Positions 49,985 to 60,238 of a stretch of DNA of 64,000 nt are shown piece by piece (position 1 is the stretch's first letter; every line of letters starts with the position of its first letter). The stretch lies in assembly GCF_016097415.1 (NCBI RefSeq), contig NZ_JAEHGE010000001.1, forward strand, positions 3,922,610 through 3,986,609, written 5' to 3'. This DNA comes from a sulfur-oxidizing endosymbiont of Gigantopelta aegis (GTDB lineage Bacteria > Pseudomonadota > Gammaproteobacteria > GRL18). The notes beneath the pieces were generated by a model. It saw only the letters and a list, made by a program, of their open reading frames with translations, was not told where the DNA came from and made no database searches. The translations under genes and the position numbers were made by a program.

Positions 49985-51115
49985 TTACTTAAATCTATCA
50001 GGAATAGGACTAGCAGGGATAATAGGTGTCTGGGATTGAACTGCAGAATTTTGTGCTGTATGACGCATAAGATGATCCATCAAGGTAATGGCCAACATCG
50101 CTTCCGCTATAGGTGTCGCTCTAATACCAACACAGGGATCATGACGCCCTTTGGTGATCACTTCGATTGGCTGGCCATCCATATCGACACTTCGTCCTGG
50201 TAAATGCAGACTAGAGGTAGGTTTCAGAGCAATATGAACACTGATATCCTGACCAGAAGAAATGCCACCTAAGATACCGCCTGCATGGTTGGATAAAAAG
50301 CCTTCCGGGGTAATTTCATCCCTATGTTCGGTACCCATTTGTTCAATGCAATCAAATCCTGCACCAATTTCAACCCCCTTAACGGCATTAATACTCATCA
50401 TGGCATGGGCGATATCAGCATCCAGACGATCAAAAATGGGCTCACCTAAGCCTGGCGGCATACCAGTTGCCACAACAGAAACTTTAGCACCGATAGAATT
50501 ACCTTTTTTACGTAAGGCATCCATATAGTTTTCCATTTCTTCAACCAGTTCTTTGTTGGGAGAGAAAAAAGGATTGCTATTAACATTATCCCAATTAAAA
50601 TTATCATCACCGGGTTGAGCTGTTTTTATTGACCCTAATTGAGATAAGTAACCACGAATTTCTATACCATGCACATCTTTAAGGTATTTTTTAGCAATAC
50701 CACCTGCCGCTACACGCGAGGCAGTTTCCCGAGCCGATGAACGACCGCCACCACGGTAATCACGAAAGCCGTATTTTTGTTGATAAGTATAATCCGCATG
50801 TCCCGGTCGAAATGTATTTTTAATATTGCCATAGTCTTTGGAACGCTGATCTTTATTGAGAATCAATAAAGAAATAGGTGTTCCAGTGGTCTTACCTTCA
50901 AAAATCCCCGATAAAATCTGTACTTCATCATCTTCACGGCGCTGAGTAGTATGTCTTGACGTACCCGGTTTGCGACGATCCAAATCAAACTGCAAATCGG
51001 CTTCACTCAGTTCTAGTCCCGGTGGACAGCCATCAACAATACAGCCAATCGCCTTACCATGGCTTTCACCAAAAGAAGTAACGACAAATAATTTTCCAAA
51101 TGAGTTTCCAGACAT
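49985..51115 (-). CDS. aroC: Chorismate synthase
   Basis: FMN-dependent conversion of EPSP to chorismate. The 376-residue product shows all three family signatures: [18 protein letters not shown] (residues 15-32), the [29 protein letters not shown] stretch, and [19 protein letters not shown] near the C-terminus. The length is slightly above E. coli (361). Follows no gene closely upstream; divergent from the phoP-like regulator. Confidence 0.97.
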   Translation of the reverse strand: MSGNSFGKLFVVTSFGESHGKAIGCIVDGCPPGLELSEADLQFDLDRRKPGTSRHTTQRREDDEVQILSGIFEGKTTGTPISLLILNKDQRSKDYGNIKNTFRPGHADYTYQQKYGFRDYRGGGRSSARETASRVAAGGIAKKYLKDVHGIEIRGYLSQLGSIKTAQPGDDNFNWDNVNSNPFFSPNKELVEEMENYMDALRKKGNSIGAKVSVVATGMPPGLGEPIFDRLDADIAHAMMSINAVKGVEIGAGFDCIEQMGTEHRDEITPEGFLSNHAGGILGGISSGQDISVHIALKPTSSLHLPGRSVDMDGQPIEVITKGRHDPCVGIRATPIAEAMLAITLMDHLMRHTAQNSAVQSQTPIIPASPIPDRFK

Positions 51116-51230
51116 AGCTTTCTTACGTATCTATTAATTAAAAGGTTAATAATGAATTTATATTGTAGCAATAATTATTACCTAATGGGGTTATAATATT
51201 CAAAAAAATGAAATACTCGCCGGGGGAAAT

Positions 51231-51902
51231 ATGCGTGTACTGATTATTGAAGATGAAATCCAGCTTCAACAACAAATTACCAGTCAATTAGAAGCAGAAA
51301 ACTTTGTCGTTGATGTGACCGGCAATGGTAAGGAAGGTCTATTTTTTGCCACCGAATATCCTGTCGATATTGCCATCATTGATATTGGCCTACCCGAACT
51401 TTCCGGCATCGATATTATTAAACAGTTACGCAAAAATGCCAGCACCCTGCCCATTCTCATTTTAACGGCTCGCAGTCGTTGGCAAGACAAGGTTGAAGGC
51501 TTAGAAGCTGGAGCCGATGATTATCTCGTCAAGCCCTTTCACATGGAAGAATTGCTCGCACGCATCAACGCCCTGCTTCGCCGCGCCTCCAATAGCATCA
51601 GTGAACAAATTTGTTATGGGTCAATCTGTGTGACACCGGATAGTCAACAAGCAATGCTTAATAATAAGCACTTGGAACTAACAGAATTTGAATATAAAAT
51701 TCTTGAGTATTTAATGCGCCGCCATGGCAAAGTTATTGCTAAATCTGAACTAGCCGATTATCTGTATCCACATGATGAAGATCGTGATAGCAATGTTATC
51801 GAAGTCATTACCGGACGGTTAAGAAAAAAGCTAGACCCGGACAATTCACTAAAACCAATCGAAACTATTCGTGGCAGAGGCTATTGTTTCAAGCTAAGCT
51901 GA
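51231..51902 (+). CDS. phoP: OmpR/PhoP-family response regulator
   Basis: The 223-residue product has a receiver domain with acidic pocket EDE (residues 7-9), phosphoacceptor Asp51 in IIDIGLPELSG, Thr in LTARSRW and Lys in DDYLVKPFHMEELLARI. A C-terminal winged-helix DNA-binding domain follows (LTEFEYKILEYLMRRHGKVI ... VEVITGRLRKK-type; IRGRGYCFKLS). It precedes a PhoQ-like kinase by 3 bp. The PhoP name is by similarity; the stimulus here is unknown. Confidence 0.88.
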   Translation: MRVLIIEDEIQLQQQITSQLEAENFVVDVTGNGKEGLFFATEYPVDIAIIDIGLPELSGIDIIKQLRKNASTLPILILTARSRWQDKVEGLEAGADDYLVKPFHMEELLARINALLRRASNSISEQICYGSICVTPDSQQAMLNNKHLELTEFEYKILEYLMRRHGKVIAKSELADYLYPHDEDRDSNVIEVITGRLRKKLDPDNSLKPIETIRGRGYCFKLS

Positions 51903-51905
51903 AAC

Positions 51906-53341
51906 ATGAAAGACAATATGAAAAATGATATTAAAATAAAAGGCCTAAACCTGTTCAAGTTAAGTTCTATTAATAACCGTATTATTTTTACCAGCATTAT
52001 TGTTGTCAGCGCCTTCATTGTTATCACCGGAGTCACTTTAGATAAGACTTTTTATCGCAGTGCCTATTCAGCCCTGGAAGAACGATTGACCGGACAAATC
52101 TATCTTATTATGGCTGATAGAGAAGTAATTGCCAGCAGCATTGACAATCAATATGCGCAAATTCGTCTGCCTCATAATGGTGTATCATCACACTTGTCTG
52201 CTTTTATTACTCTATCTGATGGCAAAGTTTTATGGCAATCAAGAGATGCTTCTGAAGCTGCAATTCCCCCATTAAATATCTTTAATAGCGGTACAATTGA
52301 ACATGGCAAAAAAACCTTTCAACAATTCAAAAAAAATAATACACGCTATATTGCTCTGAGTATCGCTATTTATTGGGATCAGAATAAATCAGAACAACCA
52401 TTAATTTATCATATCAGCGATGACCTGACCGATTTAAACAATACCATCTCAGATTACCAATATAAATTATGGTCAAATTTAATTATTATGTCATTAATGC
52501 TTTTTATTGCATTATTTATTACCCTGCGTTGGGGACTCAAACCACTAAGAGATGTAGAGCAAGAAATTAAGGCTGTCGAACAAGGCAAACAGGAGCAGTT
52601 AGTTCAAACTTACCCCGATGAAATTACTCCACTTACGCGTAATATCAACCAATTAATTCAATTTGAACGTCAACAACAACTACGCTATAAAAATGCCCTG
52701 GCCGATCTCTCTCATAGTTTAAAAACACCCTTGGCCATTATTCAAGGACAGGAAGCTCAAGGACAAAAATTGAATGATAACTTCAGCGCTGAGAATAGAG
52801 AAGCTTATCAAAGCACAATCAACAATGCGGTTGAACGAATGAACTCCATCATTGAATATCAATTACAAAGAGCATCATCTGCCAGCCCAACATCCCATAT
52901 AAAAAACTTACTATTAGCGCCTGTTATGAACAGCCTCATCGATAGTATGAAAAAAATATACCATGAAAAAAATATCACCTTTAATATAAGCCTTGATAAT
53001 GACATTTATCTGAAAATGGATGAAGGTGATTTTATGGAAGTGATGGGTAATTTATTAGATAACGCCTGCAAATGGTGTCACAAAAGCATTGATATTAGTT
53101 TTAATAGCCAGAAAAAACATTGGCTATCGAAGTCTCCGATGATGGCCCCGGCATAGCGCAATCACTACTGAGTGAAATAGGCAAACGAGGTGTACGTGCC
53201 GACCAATTAACACCGGGACATGGTGTTGGCCTGGCAATCGTTCAAGACATCGTACAGACTTATAATGGTCAAATTAATTTTAGCAGTGACAAAGAATCAG
53301 TGCGTGGCCTAGTCATCCATATACAATTTAAGCTGCACTGA
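51906..53341 (+). pseudogene. phoQ: PhoQ-like sensor histidine kinase split by a one-base deletion
   Basis: Frame 1 (51906-53156) holds two membrane helices (about residues 26-44 and 192-211), a periplasmic sensor part, a HAMP-like segment, the phosphoacceptor helix ALADLSHSLKTPLAI and the N box NLLDNACKWC. The G1 box (AIEVSDDGPGI) and G2 box (GHGVGLAIV) lie in a second frame, 53120-53341. One more A in the A6 run at 53112-53117 would join them as SQKK-TLAIEVSDDGPG. As written the kinase lacks most of its ATP-binding lid. Confidence 0.88.
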
Positions 53342-54278
53342 AATAGTTATCCAACTGCTCTTTTATCAGTAAAAAGACACCCTCACCACCCATTTCAAAT
53401 TCTAACCAATAAAAGGGCAAATCAGGAAAGTGCTCTTGCAAGGCATACTCACTATTACCGACTTCAACGATTAATATACCACCAGGGTATAAATGCTCTG
53501 AAGCCTGCTCAAGCATTGGAATCACTAAATCGAGCCCATCTTCACCTGCGGCAAGGCCAATTTCAGGTTCAGAGTGGTACTCGGCTGGTAAATTCGACAT
53601 GTCTTCAGCATCAACATAAGGTGGATTTGACACAATAATGTCATATTGCTTGCCTTGTAAGTTATTGAACAAATCAGATTGGATTATGTTAACCCGATCA
53701 GTCAAACCATGCTTTTCAATATTCTGTAATGCCACATCCAAGGCATCTTCAGATATATCTACCGCATCAACTTCAGCATTGGGAAAATAATAGGCATTAG
53801 CAATTGCTATGCAACCACTACCCGTACATAAATCCAGAATTTGCTCTACTCTATCTTCTCCCGAGTCTGAATCAACATTCAACCAGGGTTCATAATGATT
53901 TTGAATTAATTCAGCAATGGGTGAACGTGGCACCAAAACCCGCTCATCAACATAAAAAGATAAGCCCGCAAACCAGGATTCATGAGTTAAATAAGCTGCG
54001 GGAATATGCTCTTTGGCACGTCGAAATAGAATATCGATAACCACTTTTTTTTCATTATTAGTCAATTTAGAGCTAAAATAAACTGAGTGTGTATCCGGCT
54101 CAAGATTTAAAGTATGCAAAACTAGGTAGGCAGCCTCATCAATAGCCGTTGAATTACCATGCCCATAAAACAAGTTCTCCTGTTTAAAAAGACTGGCTCC
54201 CCAACGAATATAGTCGGTAATCGTGTCGAGTGTATCCTGTATTTCTGCTATTGTGTAATTAATACTAGCCATTGTCAT
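53328..54278 (-). CDS. prmB: 50S ribosomal protein L3 glutamine methyltransferase
   Basis: SAM-dependent N5-glutamine methyltransferase of the HemK/PrmC group. The 316-residue product has the PrmB-type N-terminus, SAM motif [20 protein letters not shown] and the catalytic NPPY motif in [14 protein letters not shown], then [16 protein letters not shown]. The N-terminal region ([19 protein letters not shown]) favours PrmB over PrmC. It converges with the kinase gene, with a 14-bp overlap. Confidence 0.93.
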   Translation of the reverse strand: MTMASINYTIAEIQDTLDTITDYIRWGASLFKQENLFYGHGNSTAIDEAAYLVLHTLNLEPDTHSVYFSSKLTNNEKKVVIDILFRRAKEHIPAAYLTHESWFAGLSFYVDERVLVPRSPIAELIQNHYEPWLNVDSDSGEDRVEQILDLCTGSGCIAIANAYYFPNAEVDAVDISEDALDVALQNIEKHGLTDRVNIIQSDLFNNLQGKQYDIIVSNPPYVDAEDMSNLPAEYHSEPEIGLAAGEDGLDLVIPMLEQASEHLYPGGILIVEVGNSEYALQEHFPDLPFYWLEFEMGGEGVFLLIKEQLDNYFSAA

Positions 54279-54453
54279 CCCTTAAAAACTAAAAATATAA
54301 GCATAGAAAAAAATATAAGCTATTGTACTATATGAATCCAATTATTTTTATTACTAACAACAACTATTCAGAAATAAACCTAAACTCTGTTAGAATTACA
54401 CTTGAATCATAATTCTATAATTTGGTCAGATACTTAGGATCGGAAACAAACTA

Positions 54454-55481
54454 ATGAAATCTCAACTTAAATCGTTACTCATTTTACAATTGCTATTAGC
54501 CATCTTAATACCGTCAATAAGTTATGCCATTGAATCTGCACAGAACTTTATTCAAAAAGCCCATCAATCCGAAAAATCGGGAGAGTTTAAAACAGCCTTA
54601 ATACATCTTAAGAATGCTGCTTTAAAACACCCGAAAAACAAACAAGTAAAACTGGCTCTAGCAGAGCTTTATATACAGATAGGCTTTGGTCCACAAGCTG
54701 CAATTGAGTTGGATAAGGCTACATACCTGGGAGCAAAGAAAAATGAAACTCAATTATTGAAAATCAAGTCCAAGTTAATTCAAGGAAAATTTGTTGATGT
54801 CACTTCACAAATCAGCGATATTCTTAACGTAAATACACAAGATATTGGACGAATTAGAGCATTGCAAGGGCAAGCATATCTTAATCAGGGCAATGTTGAA
54901 AAAGCCAGAAGCTTTTTTCTACGTGGTTCTCGTCTAGCACCTGATTCATTAGAAGTAAAAATTGGTCTTGCGCGATTATATACCATTGATAAGAAAAACG
55001 ACGAAGCAAAGGCAATTATTCAGTCTTTATATAAAAGCTATCCCTATAATAGCAATATCCTATTATTAGCGGGAAATATGTATCGTGAGGAACAAAAATA
55101 TAAATTATCCCGTGAAGTTTATCAACAGGCTATAGAAATACAACCCGGCAATACGGCTGCACGATTAGGAATAATTACAGCCTATTTAGGTGAACGTGAA
55201 TTTGAAAAAGCTGATATTGCTGTTGGTAAGTTACTTGATGTCGATGCTGAGCATGAAACGGGCAATCACCTGCAAGCCGTCATTGCATACGAATTAAAAA
55301 ATTATACTAAGGCCTTACAAGCAATAAAAGTCATTGAAAAAAACAATAGAAACAATAAGGGGATACTTCTTGTCTCTGGTTCTGTCTACTATCAACTAGG
55401 AAAATACGATATCGCCGAAGCACACCTCAGAGAGTTTTTAAAAGTCAGGTCTAATGATTTAGGGGCACGAAAAATGCTAGC
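54454..55481 (+). pseudogene. PrsT-like TPR protein truncated by an IS
   Basis: A signal peptide (LLILQLLLAILIPSISYA) precedes repeated TPR units (GEFKTALIHLKNAALKHPKN; GQAYLNQGNVEKARSFFL; GNHLQAVIAYELKNYTKAL). The order resembles the TPR protein PrsT of PEP-CTERM/exopolysaccharide systems, usually about 900 residues. Only about 343 codons remain. At ARKMLA the IS at 55482 begins and the frame ends in IS sequence at 55521. The remaining gene is not found on the far side of the IS. Confidence 0.75.
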
Positions 55482-55551
55482 TAATGTGGCTATACTTAAC
55501 CGGACACACAACTTAAAATAACTAAAAGATAAAAAGTGTGACCTAAAATGA

Positions 55552-55860
55552 ATGATCAAACAAAATAAAAGCTATACATCAGAATTTAAAGAATCAGCTG
55601 TCAAATTAGCTAATGAGACGGATCAACCTGTTTCTCAGACTGCCAGGGAGCTAGGTGTTAATGTAAATACTCTACATACCTGGATCAGTAAATATTCCAA
55701 ACCGGTGAAGACGGTAGCCAATAGAAGTGATGAACACATTTATGATGAAGTAAAACGTCTGAAAAAAGAATTGGCAAAAGTGATTCAGGAGCGTGATTTA
55801 TTAAAAAGGCCACAGCGTACTTTGCAAGGGAAACTTTGTGAAGTACGCATGGATAACTGA
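55552..55860 (+). CDS. IS3-family orfA with altered start
   Basis: 102 residues, beginning [12 protein letters not shown]. The original ATG (55549) meets a TAA after six codons because of an 11-base-scale deletion in the A-rich stretch; the second ATG restores the frame. The rest is identical to other OrfA copies. Confidence 0.8.
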   Translation: MIKQNKSYTSEFKESAVKLANETDQPVSQTARELGVNVNTLHTWISKYSKPVKTVANRSDEHIYDEVKRLKKELAKVIQERDLLKRPQRTLQGKLCEVRMDN

Positions 55861-56701
55861 TCAGGCTAAAGATTACCCGGTAACGATTCTGTGCCGTTTT
55901 ATGGATGTTTCCCGTAGTTGCTATTATGATTGGGTTAGCTCTCCTAAAACGGATAGAGAGAAAGAAAATGAAGCGCTTACTGAGCAGCTAAAAAACTGTT
56001 TGAAGACAGTCGCAAGACTTATGGAACCCGTCGTCTTAAAAAGAAAACTGGCTGAAAAAGGCGTTCATATAAGCCGCCGGAGAATTGGTCGATTAATGAA
56101 AAAAGCCGGTTTGTTTTGTAAAACGAAGAGACGCTTTAAAGCGACGACTAATTCCAAGCATAATAAGCGTATATCTCCAAATTTACTGGAAAGAGAGTTT
56201 ACTGTCTCTCAACCTGATCGCTACTATGTGGGTGATATTACCTATATTGCCACCAAGGAAGGCTGGTTATATTTAGCGGTTGTCATTGACTTATTCTCTA
56301 GGCAAATTGTTGGCTGGTCGATGGATGAGCGAATGAAAGCCAAGCTAGTCAATGATGCTTTACTGATGGCCATATGGAAGCGTAAACCAATGGATGGATT
56401 GCTTTGGCATACTGACCGAGGTAGCCAATATGCCTCTGATAGTCATAGAAAAATATTGTCGGATCATAACATAATTCAGTCTATGAGCCGCAAAGGAAAT
56501 TGCTGGGACAATGCTGTATCAGAGAGCTTCTTTCATAGTTTGAAAACTGAATTGACGCACCATTGTCGATTCAAAACCAGAGTAGAAGCAAAGCAGGCAA
56601 TATTTGAATATATTGAGGTATTTTATAATCGGGAGCGACTTCATTCGGCTAATGATTATTTGTCACCAGTCGATTATGAAATACAGCAGGAAATAGCTTA
56701 A
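55838..56701 (+). CDS. IS3-family orfB transposase (DDE)
   Basis: 287 residues from GTG, identical in protein sequence to the copy at 33611-34474, including the DDE residues and the out-of-frame-looking [16 protein letters not shown] segment. Overlaps orfA by 23 bp. Confidence 0.87.
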   Translation: MKYAWITDQAKDYPVTILCRFMDVSRSCYYDWVSSPKTDREKENEALTEQLKNCLKTVARLMEPVVLKRKLAEKGVHISRRRIGRLMKKAGLFCKTKRRFKATTNSKHNKRISPNLLEREFTVSQPDRYYVGDITYIATKEGWLYLAVVIDLFSRQIVGWSMDERMKAKLVNDALLMAIWKRKPMDGLLWHTDRGSQYASDSHRKILSDHNIIQSMSRKGNCWDNAVSESFFHSLKTELTHHCRFKTRVEAKQAIFEYIEVFYNRERLHSANDYLSPVDYEIQQEIA

Positions 56702-56994
56702 ATCGATTGATTGAAGAGGGGTAAAAGGCGACATAAATGCCGCCCATTACCGTTGACGGCCATCGGCTCCTCAGCCTGTGCCGTGAAGATATTGTAACAG
56801 GATCATTACCGTTGTGAAAATACCTTGGGTGAATGGAACGGCTCTATCGTTCCAGAGGGCAAAGCCCTTTCTCTTCATCTATTTAAAGTTAACATGAGAA
56901 ACTAAAATGATAGGAAATACAAAATGACAAAAATCACTTGAAACAGCCAAAAAAATATTTAGAAAACTGTCCGGAAAAGTGTTGACACATCAGA

Positions 56995-57141
56995 ATACCC
57001 ATTCATGAAGATCCAGAATTAGCCGTTTTACTATCGCAATTGGAGTTGTATGAAGAAATACCAGAGTCTCTCTATCAGGTCGTTGCTGAAGCATTAGCCT
57101 TTGCCTATATTGTCTCTGGCAAAAAGCCCAAAGATTTTTAG
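56995..57141 (+). pseudogene. Remnant of an FlhB C-terminal-domain (FhlB-like) gene
   Basis: 48 codons and a TAG directly after the IS. The reading IPIHEDPELAVLLSQLELYE then IPESLYQVVAEALAFAYIV matches the cytosolic C-terminal domain of FlhB and of the short FhlB-like proteins often encoded near fliK-like genes. The start and first half are missing. It converges on tatD with a 4-bp overlap. Confidence 0.8.
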
Positions 57142-57947
57142 AGTGTTTTCTCTAAGGAAAACAAACGAAAATAATTATCCCGTGTTATTTTAGCGATATG
57201 TTCAACACTCGTCCCGCGTAAATCTGCGAGATATTCTGCTACATAGGCAACATAGGCCGGTTGATTCTTTTTGCCACGCATTGGCACAGGCGCTAGATAA
57301 GGCGAATCGGTCTCAATTAAAATACGCTCATCCGGTACTACTTTCGCCACTTCCTGAATAGATTTGGCATTTTTAAAGGTGACTATTCCGGAAAAAGAAA
57401 TATAAAAGCCCATCGCAAGCGCCTTTTCAGCAGTGGCAATATCTTCCACAAAACAATGCATGATGCCGCCAATTTTATGGGCATTTTCTTCTTCTAGTAT
57501 CTTTAAAGTATCTTCACGCGCATCACGGGTATGAATAATTAAAGGTTTGCCGGTTTTTATTGCTGTTTGTATATGCACCCGAAAGCGTTCCCGCTGCCAG
57601 GCAAAGTCTTCACCAAGAGGATCCGAGCCATCATTCATATAGTAATCCAGCCCCGTCTCGCCTATGGCAATCACTTTTACATCGTCTGCTAATGCCGTTA
57701 ATTGTGTGACACTGACTTGACTCTCAGGTACATGACAGGGATGTAAACCCACCGAGGCAGAGACATTGGGGAATTTTTTAGCCGTCTCTAAAATTCGTGG
57801 GAAACTTTCAAGATCGACGGCAATGCTCAGGAAGTCACTGACTTGATTATCATTGGCTTGTGCGATGACATTGGCCATATCATTATCAAATTCAGCCAAA
57901 TCAAGCATATCAAGATGGCAATGGGAATCAACTAAATTAAGAGGCAT
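57138..57947 (-). CDS. tatD: TatD family metal-dependent DNase
   Basis: 269 residues, TIM-barrel metal hydrolase. Metal-binding DSHCHLDML at the N-terminus, SVGLHPCH, IGETGLDYYM (metal glutamate), IIHTRDA, IMHCFVED and LIETDSPYLAP (catalytic Asp). Typical of the TatD/YcfH nuclease group. Last gene of the pabB-pabC-mltG-tmk-holB-pilZ-tatD series. Confidence 0.95.
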   Translation of the reverse strand: MPLNLVDSHCHLDMLDLAEFDNDMANVIAQANDNQVSDFLSIAVDLESFPRILETAKKFPNVSASVGLHPCHVPESQVSVTQLTALADDVKVIAIGETGLDYYMNDGSDPLGEDFAWQRERFRVHIQTAIKTGKPLIIHTRDAREDTLKILEEENAHKIGGIMHCFVEDIATAEKALAMGFYISFSGIVTFKNAKSIQEVAKVVPDERILIETDSPYLAPVPMRGKKNQPAYVAYVAEYLADLRGTSVEHIAKITRDNYFRLFSLEKTL

Positions 57948-58014
57948 ATTTTAAGCAATTTGATGAGGATTTATGAGGTTAATATTTGTGAAGGTTTTAA
58001 TTATATTAATTAAG

Positions 58015-58368
58015 TTACATAGTATGGGTAGGTCGATCTGACTTTAACGCACCAGCCAGATAGGTTTCAATTTTCTTTTGTGCCTGACCATTATCCTGAT
58101 CACTGAATTGCACACCCACACCAGCAGCACGATTACCCTGAGAACCAATCGGTGTAATCCAGACAATTTTGCCAGCAACGGGAAGCTTGTCTTTTTCTTC
58201 TAACAAGGTCAGAAGCATGAATACCTCATCTCCTAACTTGTATTGTTTGTTGGTAGGAATAAATAAACCACCATTAGAGACAAAAGGCATATAAGCAGCA
58301 TAGAGTGCATTTTTGTCTTTAATCGACAAGGATAAAATACTTTGTCTTGCCTGACCGGGTCGCATCAT
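58015..58368 (-). CDS. pilZ: PilZ-domain protein (type IV pilus type)
   Basis: 117 residues. MMRPGQARQSILSLSIKDKN and GGLFIPTNKQYKLGDEVFMLLTLLEE are typical of the PilZ proteins encoded after holB in gammaproteobacteria; these act in type IV pilus assembly and often lack c-di-GMP binding. The RxxxR motif is not evident, consistent with that group. 80-bp gap to holB. Confidence 0.92.
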   Translation of the reverse strand: MMRPGQARQSILSLSIKDKNALYAAYMPFVSNGGLFIPTNKQYKLGDEVFMLLTLLEEKDKLPVAGKIVWITPIGSQGNRAAGVGVQFSDQDNGQAQKKIETYLAGALKSDRPTHTM

Positions 58369-58448
58369 AGTATGGAAAACTCTCTCATATTATTTGAAAC
58401 TTATTATAATGAAAAAAATTTATTTATGTATACTAACATAAAAATAGC

Positions 58449-59597
58449 TCAAATTTTGCAATTTTTCCAGTCGATTAATAACTTTTCAAATAATAAATTA
58501 ATATTAATTTGCCCCTGAATTTCATAATAGGCCTTATTAATTGCATCAGAGAGTTTTAATAGCTTCTTAATAGACAATTGTGTGGAAATAAGCGTCATTT
58601 TATCCTCTAAATCGGTATTGGTGATAAGTGATAATTCACAGCCATGAGCAAGCCGTGCGATGTCAGATACTATGGCATCCAACCAGTAAATAACATCATA
58701 AGCCATAATGGGAAGCTGTTTGTTTTTACTCGGCTTTAGCTTACTAGAATTGAGCTTACTGGCTTTTACTTTAGGCATTTTTGTTGCTTTAAGTTTTGTG
58801 AGTTTGAACAACGACTCGGCAATGGCCACAGGATCGGTCGATGCTATGATAATTGATAATAAGTCATTCACTATTTGTTGACGACTATCCAATTGCGTAC
58901 TCTGCGCCAAATGCAATGCCAGTAAGGGTGCGCCAGCAGCCAATGATAATAGTAAATTGGCATCCCTAGGGGTGCTATTTTCTATGGTATCGGGTAAATT
59001 GCCTTGTAACCACTGAACGGCTTGCTGAGTTTCAGGTAATGGTAAGTCAATGGTCTGACAACGGCTGCGTATTGTTGGCAATAAGGCCTGTTTTTTGTTG
59101 CTTAACAAGATAATAATGGTATTAGCAACGGGTTCTTCAAGGGTTTTAAGCAGGCTATTGGCAGCATTGACATTCATGCTTTCCGCAGGCTCAATAATGA
59201 TCACCTTTCGGCCTTCCATCTGGCTGCTCATCACACTCCATTGAATCAAGTCACGAATTGCATCCACAGGAATGACCTTCTTATCCTCTGGCGTTGTAAT
59301 GTAATTGAAATCAGGGTGGTTCCCCGCAGTAAACAACTGACAGGCGCGACAGCAGTGGTTATTAGCATGTACTTCAGCGGAAGAATTAATTTGGCAAGGC
59401 TCTAATAAACCTGATTGAGGATTCACTTGTGGTGACCTACAGAGCAGACCTCTGGCCAGAGTATTGGCCAATACTTTTTTACCAATGCCTGAAACACCTG
59501 CGAGTAATAAGGCATGGGGAAAGTGCTCTGATTCTAGTGGCTTGACATATATTTTCTGCCATATTGTCTTCTGCCAGGGATAGTAGCTAGTATTCAT
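58449..59597 (-). CDS. holB: DNA polymerase III subunit delta'
   Basis: Clamp-loader subunit. The 382-residue product has HALLLAGVSGIGKKVLANTLARGLLC (a modified P-loop, as in delta'), a cysteine cluster (NHCCRACQLF preceded by CRS and CQI) for zinc, and LLKTLEEPVANTIIILLSN with SRCQTIDLP. Two additions are visible: extra residues within the zinc region, and a lysine/serine-rich linker (KLKATKMPKVKASKLNSSKL) near residue 275. Its start shares one base with the tmk stop. Confidence 0.93.
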   Translation of the reverse strand: MNTSYYPWQKTIWQKIYVKPLESEHFPHALLLAGVSGIGKKVLANTLARGLLCRSPQVNPQSGLLEPCQINSSAEVHANNHCCRACQLFTAGNHPDFNYITTPEDKKVIPVDAIRDLIQWSVMSSQMEGRKVIIIEPAESMNVNAANSLLKTLEEPVANTIIILLSNKKQALLPTIRSRCQTIDLPLPETQQAVQWLQGNLPDTIENSTPRDANLLLSLAAGAPLLALHLAQSTQLDSRQQIVNDLLSIIIASTDPVAIAESLFKLTKLKATKMPKVKASKLNSSKLKPSKNKQLPIMAYDVIYWLDAIVSDIARLAHGCELSLITNTDLEDKMTLISTQLSIKKLLKLSDAINKAYYEIQGQININLLFEKLLIDWKNCKI

Positions 59598-60223
59598 TAT
59601 TGAGTCGTTAAATTATTCATTACAAGTGTCAATTGCTCTTGCACTTCAGTTATTGAATGGCGAGTATCAATAATATGAAAGCGCTCAGGATTCTCTTTAG
59701 CTAATTTTAAATAGGCATCACGAATACGATTAAAAAAGCTCAATTGCTCCTGCTCAAAGCGATCCGTTTCACCCCGCGCACGTACTCGTTCCATGCCTAA
59801 ATCAACGGGAATATCTAATAATATCGTCGCATCAGGACGTAAATCGCCCTGTACCCATTGCTCTAATTGGGCAATTTTTTCCCATGACAAGCCGCGACCA
59901 CCACCCTGATAAGCATAGCTGGCATCGGTAAAACGATCACTGATCACCCATTTTCCTGCTTCCAGAGCTGGAATGATTAATTCGTTCAAATGTTGGGCAC
60001 GTGCGGCAAACATTAATAATAACTCGGCATCGTCACATAGGGCCGTATTGTCCTTATCCAACAATAAATCTCTCATTTTCTCAGCAATCGGTGTGCCTCC
60101 CGGCTCACGAGTACTAATAAATTCAATGTTTTTAGCGGTTAAATACGCCTGAACAAAGAGCAGATTAGTAGACTTCCCTGCCCCTTCAGAACCTTCGATA
60201 GTTATAAATTTTCCCTTAACCAT
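59597..60223 (-). CDS. tmk: Thymidylate kinase
   Basis: Phosphorylates dTMP to dTDP. The 208-residue product has the P-loop ITIEGSEGAGKSTNLL (residues 7-22), the DR motif in ISDRFTDASYAYQGGGRGL, and the LID region RARGETDRFEQEQ. The length is typical. Coupled to holB and 15 bp after mltG. Confidence 0.97.
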   Translation of the reverse strand: MVKGKFITIEGSEGAGKSTNLLFVQAYLTAKNIEFISTREPGGTPIAEKMRDLLLDKDNTALCDDAELLLMFAARAQHLNELIIPALEAGKWVISDRFTDASYAYQGGGRGLSWEKIAQLEQWVQGDLRPDATILLDIPVDLGMERVRARGETDRFEQEQLSFFNRIRDAYLKLAKENPERFHIIDTRHSITEVQEQLTLVMNNLTTQ

Positions 60224-60238
60224 ATATTTTTATCACTT

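Larger units (their letters stand above)
55482..56992 (+). mobile_element. IS3-family element between a truncated TPR gene and an FlhB-like remnant
   Basis: 1,511 bp with both termini (TAATGTGGC, GACACATCA). The flanking triplets differ (AGC left, GAA right) and the two flanking genes are unrelated, so this is not a simple insertion. orfA has lost a block after the A-run near 55566, making a second ATG (55552) the start; orfB 55838-56701 is open with the same [10 protein letters not shown] segment as the copy at 33611. Confidence 0.93.

Noticed and set aside
53120-53341. Separate small ATPase-like gene after the kinase
   Set aside because: It holds only the G1/G2 boxes of the upstream kinase, and one base restores a single reading frame.
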